DNA from: Paenibacillus taihuensis
GTDB taxonomy: Bacteria; Bacillota; Bacilli; Paenibacillales; Paenibacillaceae
Assembly (NCBI RefSeq): GCF_003386535.1
Contig: NZ_QTTN01000014.1
Coordinates: forward strand, 1 to 64,000
DNA: 64,000 nucleotides
Direction of reading: 5' to 3'
A program made the position numbers and the translations under genes. A model generated the notes under the pieces. It was not told the DNA's origin, did not search any database, and saw nothing but the letters and a program-made list of their open reading frames with translations. Below are positions 63,538-64,000 of this stretch, piece after piece; the first letter of the stretch is position 1, and each line of letters opens with the position of its first letter.

Positions 63538-64000
63538 GTGCAGTTCAAAGGACGGACAGTGGCGGCGTTTATCTTGCTCACGATGGCAGCTTCTGTGCTT
63601 GTAACCTTGACGGTTGCGGACCGATTCATCGCGATCGAGAGCAGCGGTACAGCGGGTGCGGCTTCAGCCGATTCGTCCGTGAGAAACGATGGATTAACCG
63701 CGAAGGAGCTCCTGAAGTTAAACACGGTGCTCAGCTTAATTGAAAGCAAATATTTTCGCGAAGTGGATCGGACGAAGGTGCTCGACGGCGCTGTGAACGG
63801 AATGATGGAGGCGCTTGGCGATCCCTATTCGGTTTATATGCAGAAGGAAGTGGCACGGCACTTCTCGGAGTCGATCGAAGGGTCGTTTACCGGCATTGGG
63901 GCTGGTGTACAGCTGAAGGATGGCAAAATCACGGTGGAATCCGCGATTAAGGGATCCCCGGCAGAGCGGGCAGGCGTACTGCCAAACGATGTGCTCCTGA
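63538..64000 (+). CDS. ctpA: CtpA-type S41 carboxyl-terminal processing protease, partial
   Basis: The first 154 codons of an S41 peptidase, cut by the right end of the window. It has an N-terminal membrane helix (VAAFILLTMAASVLVTLTVA), then the family region GAVNGMMEALGDPYSVYM and the start of a PDZ domain (SFTGIGAGVQLKDGKI, then IKGSPAERAGVLPNDVLL). The catalytic Ser/Lys would lie beyond the window. The GTG at 63538 follows GAAAGGGG with good spacing. S41 proteases next to ftsEX and M23 genes process envelope proteins; this order is common in Firmicutes. Confidence 0.9.
   Translation, partial: MQFKGRTVAAFILLTMAASVLVTLTVADRFIAIESSGTAGAASADSSVRNDGLTAKELLKLNTVLSLIESKYFREVDRTKVLDGAVNGMMEALGDPYSVYMQKEVARHFSESIEGSFTGIGAGVQLKDGKITVESAIKGSPAERAGVLPNDVLL

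Overview
The window looks like a chromosomal segment of a Paenibacillus-like Gram-positive (Bacillales). This rests on the Bacillus-type gene order (comFA-comFC-yvyF-flgM-flgN-flgK-flgL-DUF6470-fliW-csrA-hag ... fliS-fliT ... hpf-secA-prfB), strong Shine-Dalgarno sites, frequent GTG/TTG starts and sigma-D type flagellar promoters. No tRNA, rRNA or CRISPR array was seen.

Layout. 1-345: 3' end of a group II intron (maturase C-terminus, domains V and VI). 421-3374: an ECF sigma factor, its zinc-binding anti-sigma factor and two membrane proteins, probably one envelope-response operon. 3480-4094: a small membrane-anchored orphan. 4148-7320: competence genes comFA (with a large unusual N-terminal expansion) and comFC, behind a promoter followed by a terminator-like leader. 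7448-13519: late flagellar genes, yvyF to hag, with clear sigma-D promoters before flgM and hag and a CsrA-type hairpin in the hag leader. 13577-19774: flaG, fliS, fliT and fliD interleaved with two glycosyltransferases that carry tetratricopeptide-like C-terminal regions.

20007-44128 is a glycan island. It sits between fliD and hpf, which are close neighbours in Bacillus subtilis. Its first half encodes a LicD-type phosphotransferase, a fused cytidylyltransferase-oxidoreductase, a CDP-glycerol glycerophosphotransferase-like protein, two GT2 enzymes, a DUF115/Maf-like protein, an SGNH hydrolase and two Gfo/Idh/MocA oxidoreductases. Two decayed ISL3-family elements flank a hexapeptide acyltransferase. 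The second half is a nearly complete CMP-legionaminic acid pathway (legB, legC, legG, legI, a neuD-like acetyltransferase, a ptmE-like nucleotidyltransferase, legF), together with a UDP-sugar dehydrogenase, a methyltransferase, a WbqC-family protein and a PIG-L deacetylase. The simplest reading, which is inference, is that the island builds a flagellin glycan containing a nonulosonic acid and a phosphodiester-linked group.

44301-50197: cold-shock protein, hibernation factor hpf, secA, prfB with its programmed +1 frameshift, and a YitT-family membrane protein. 50339-58461: an arginine operon argC-J-B-D-F-G-H behind a promoter overlapped by two ARG-box-like palindromes. 58854-60368 (minus strand): a VanW/G5 protein. 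60604-64000: ftsE, ftsX, an EnvC-like M23 peptidase and the start of a CtpA-type S41 protease, a typical cell-division and wall-hydrolase cluster.
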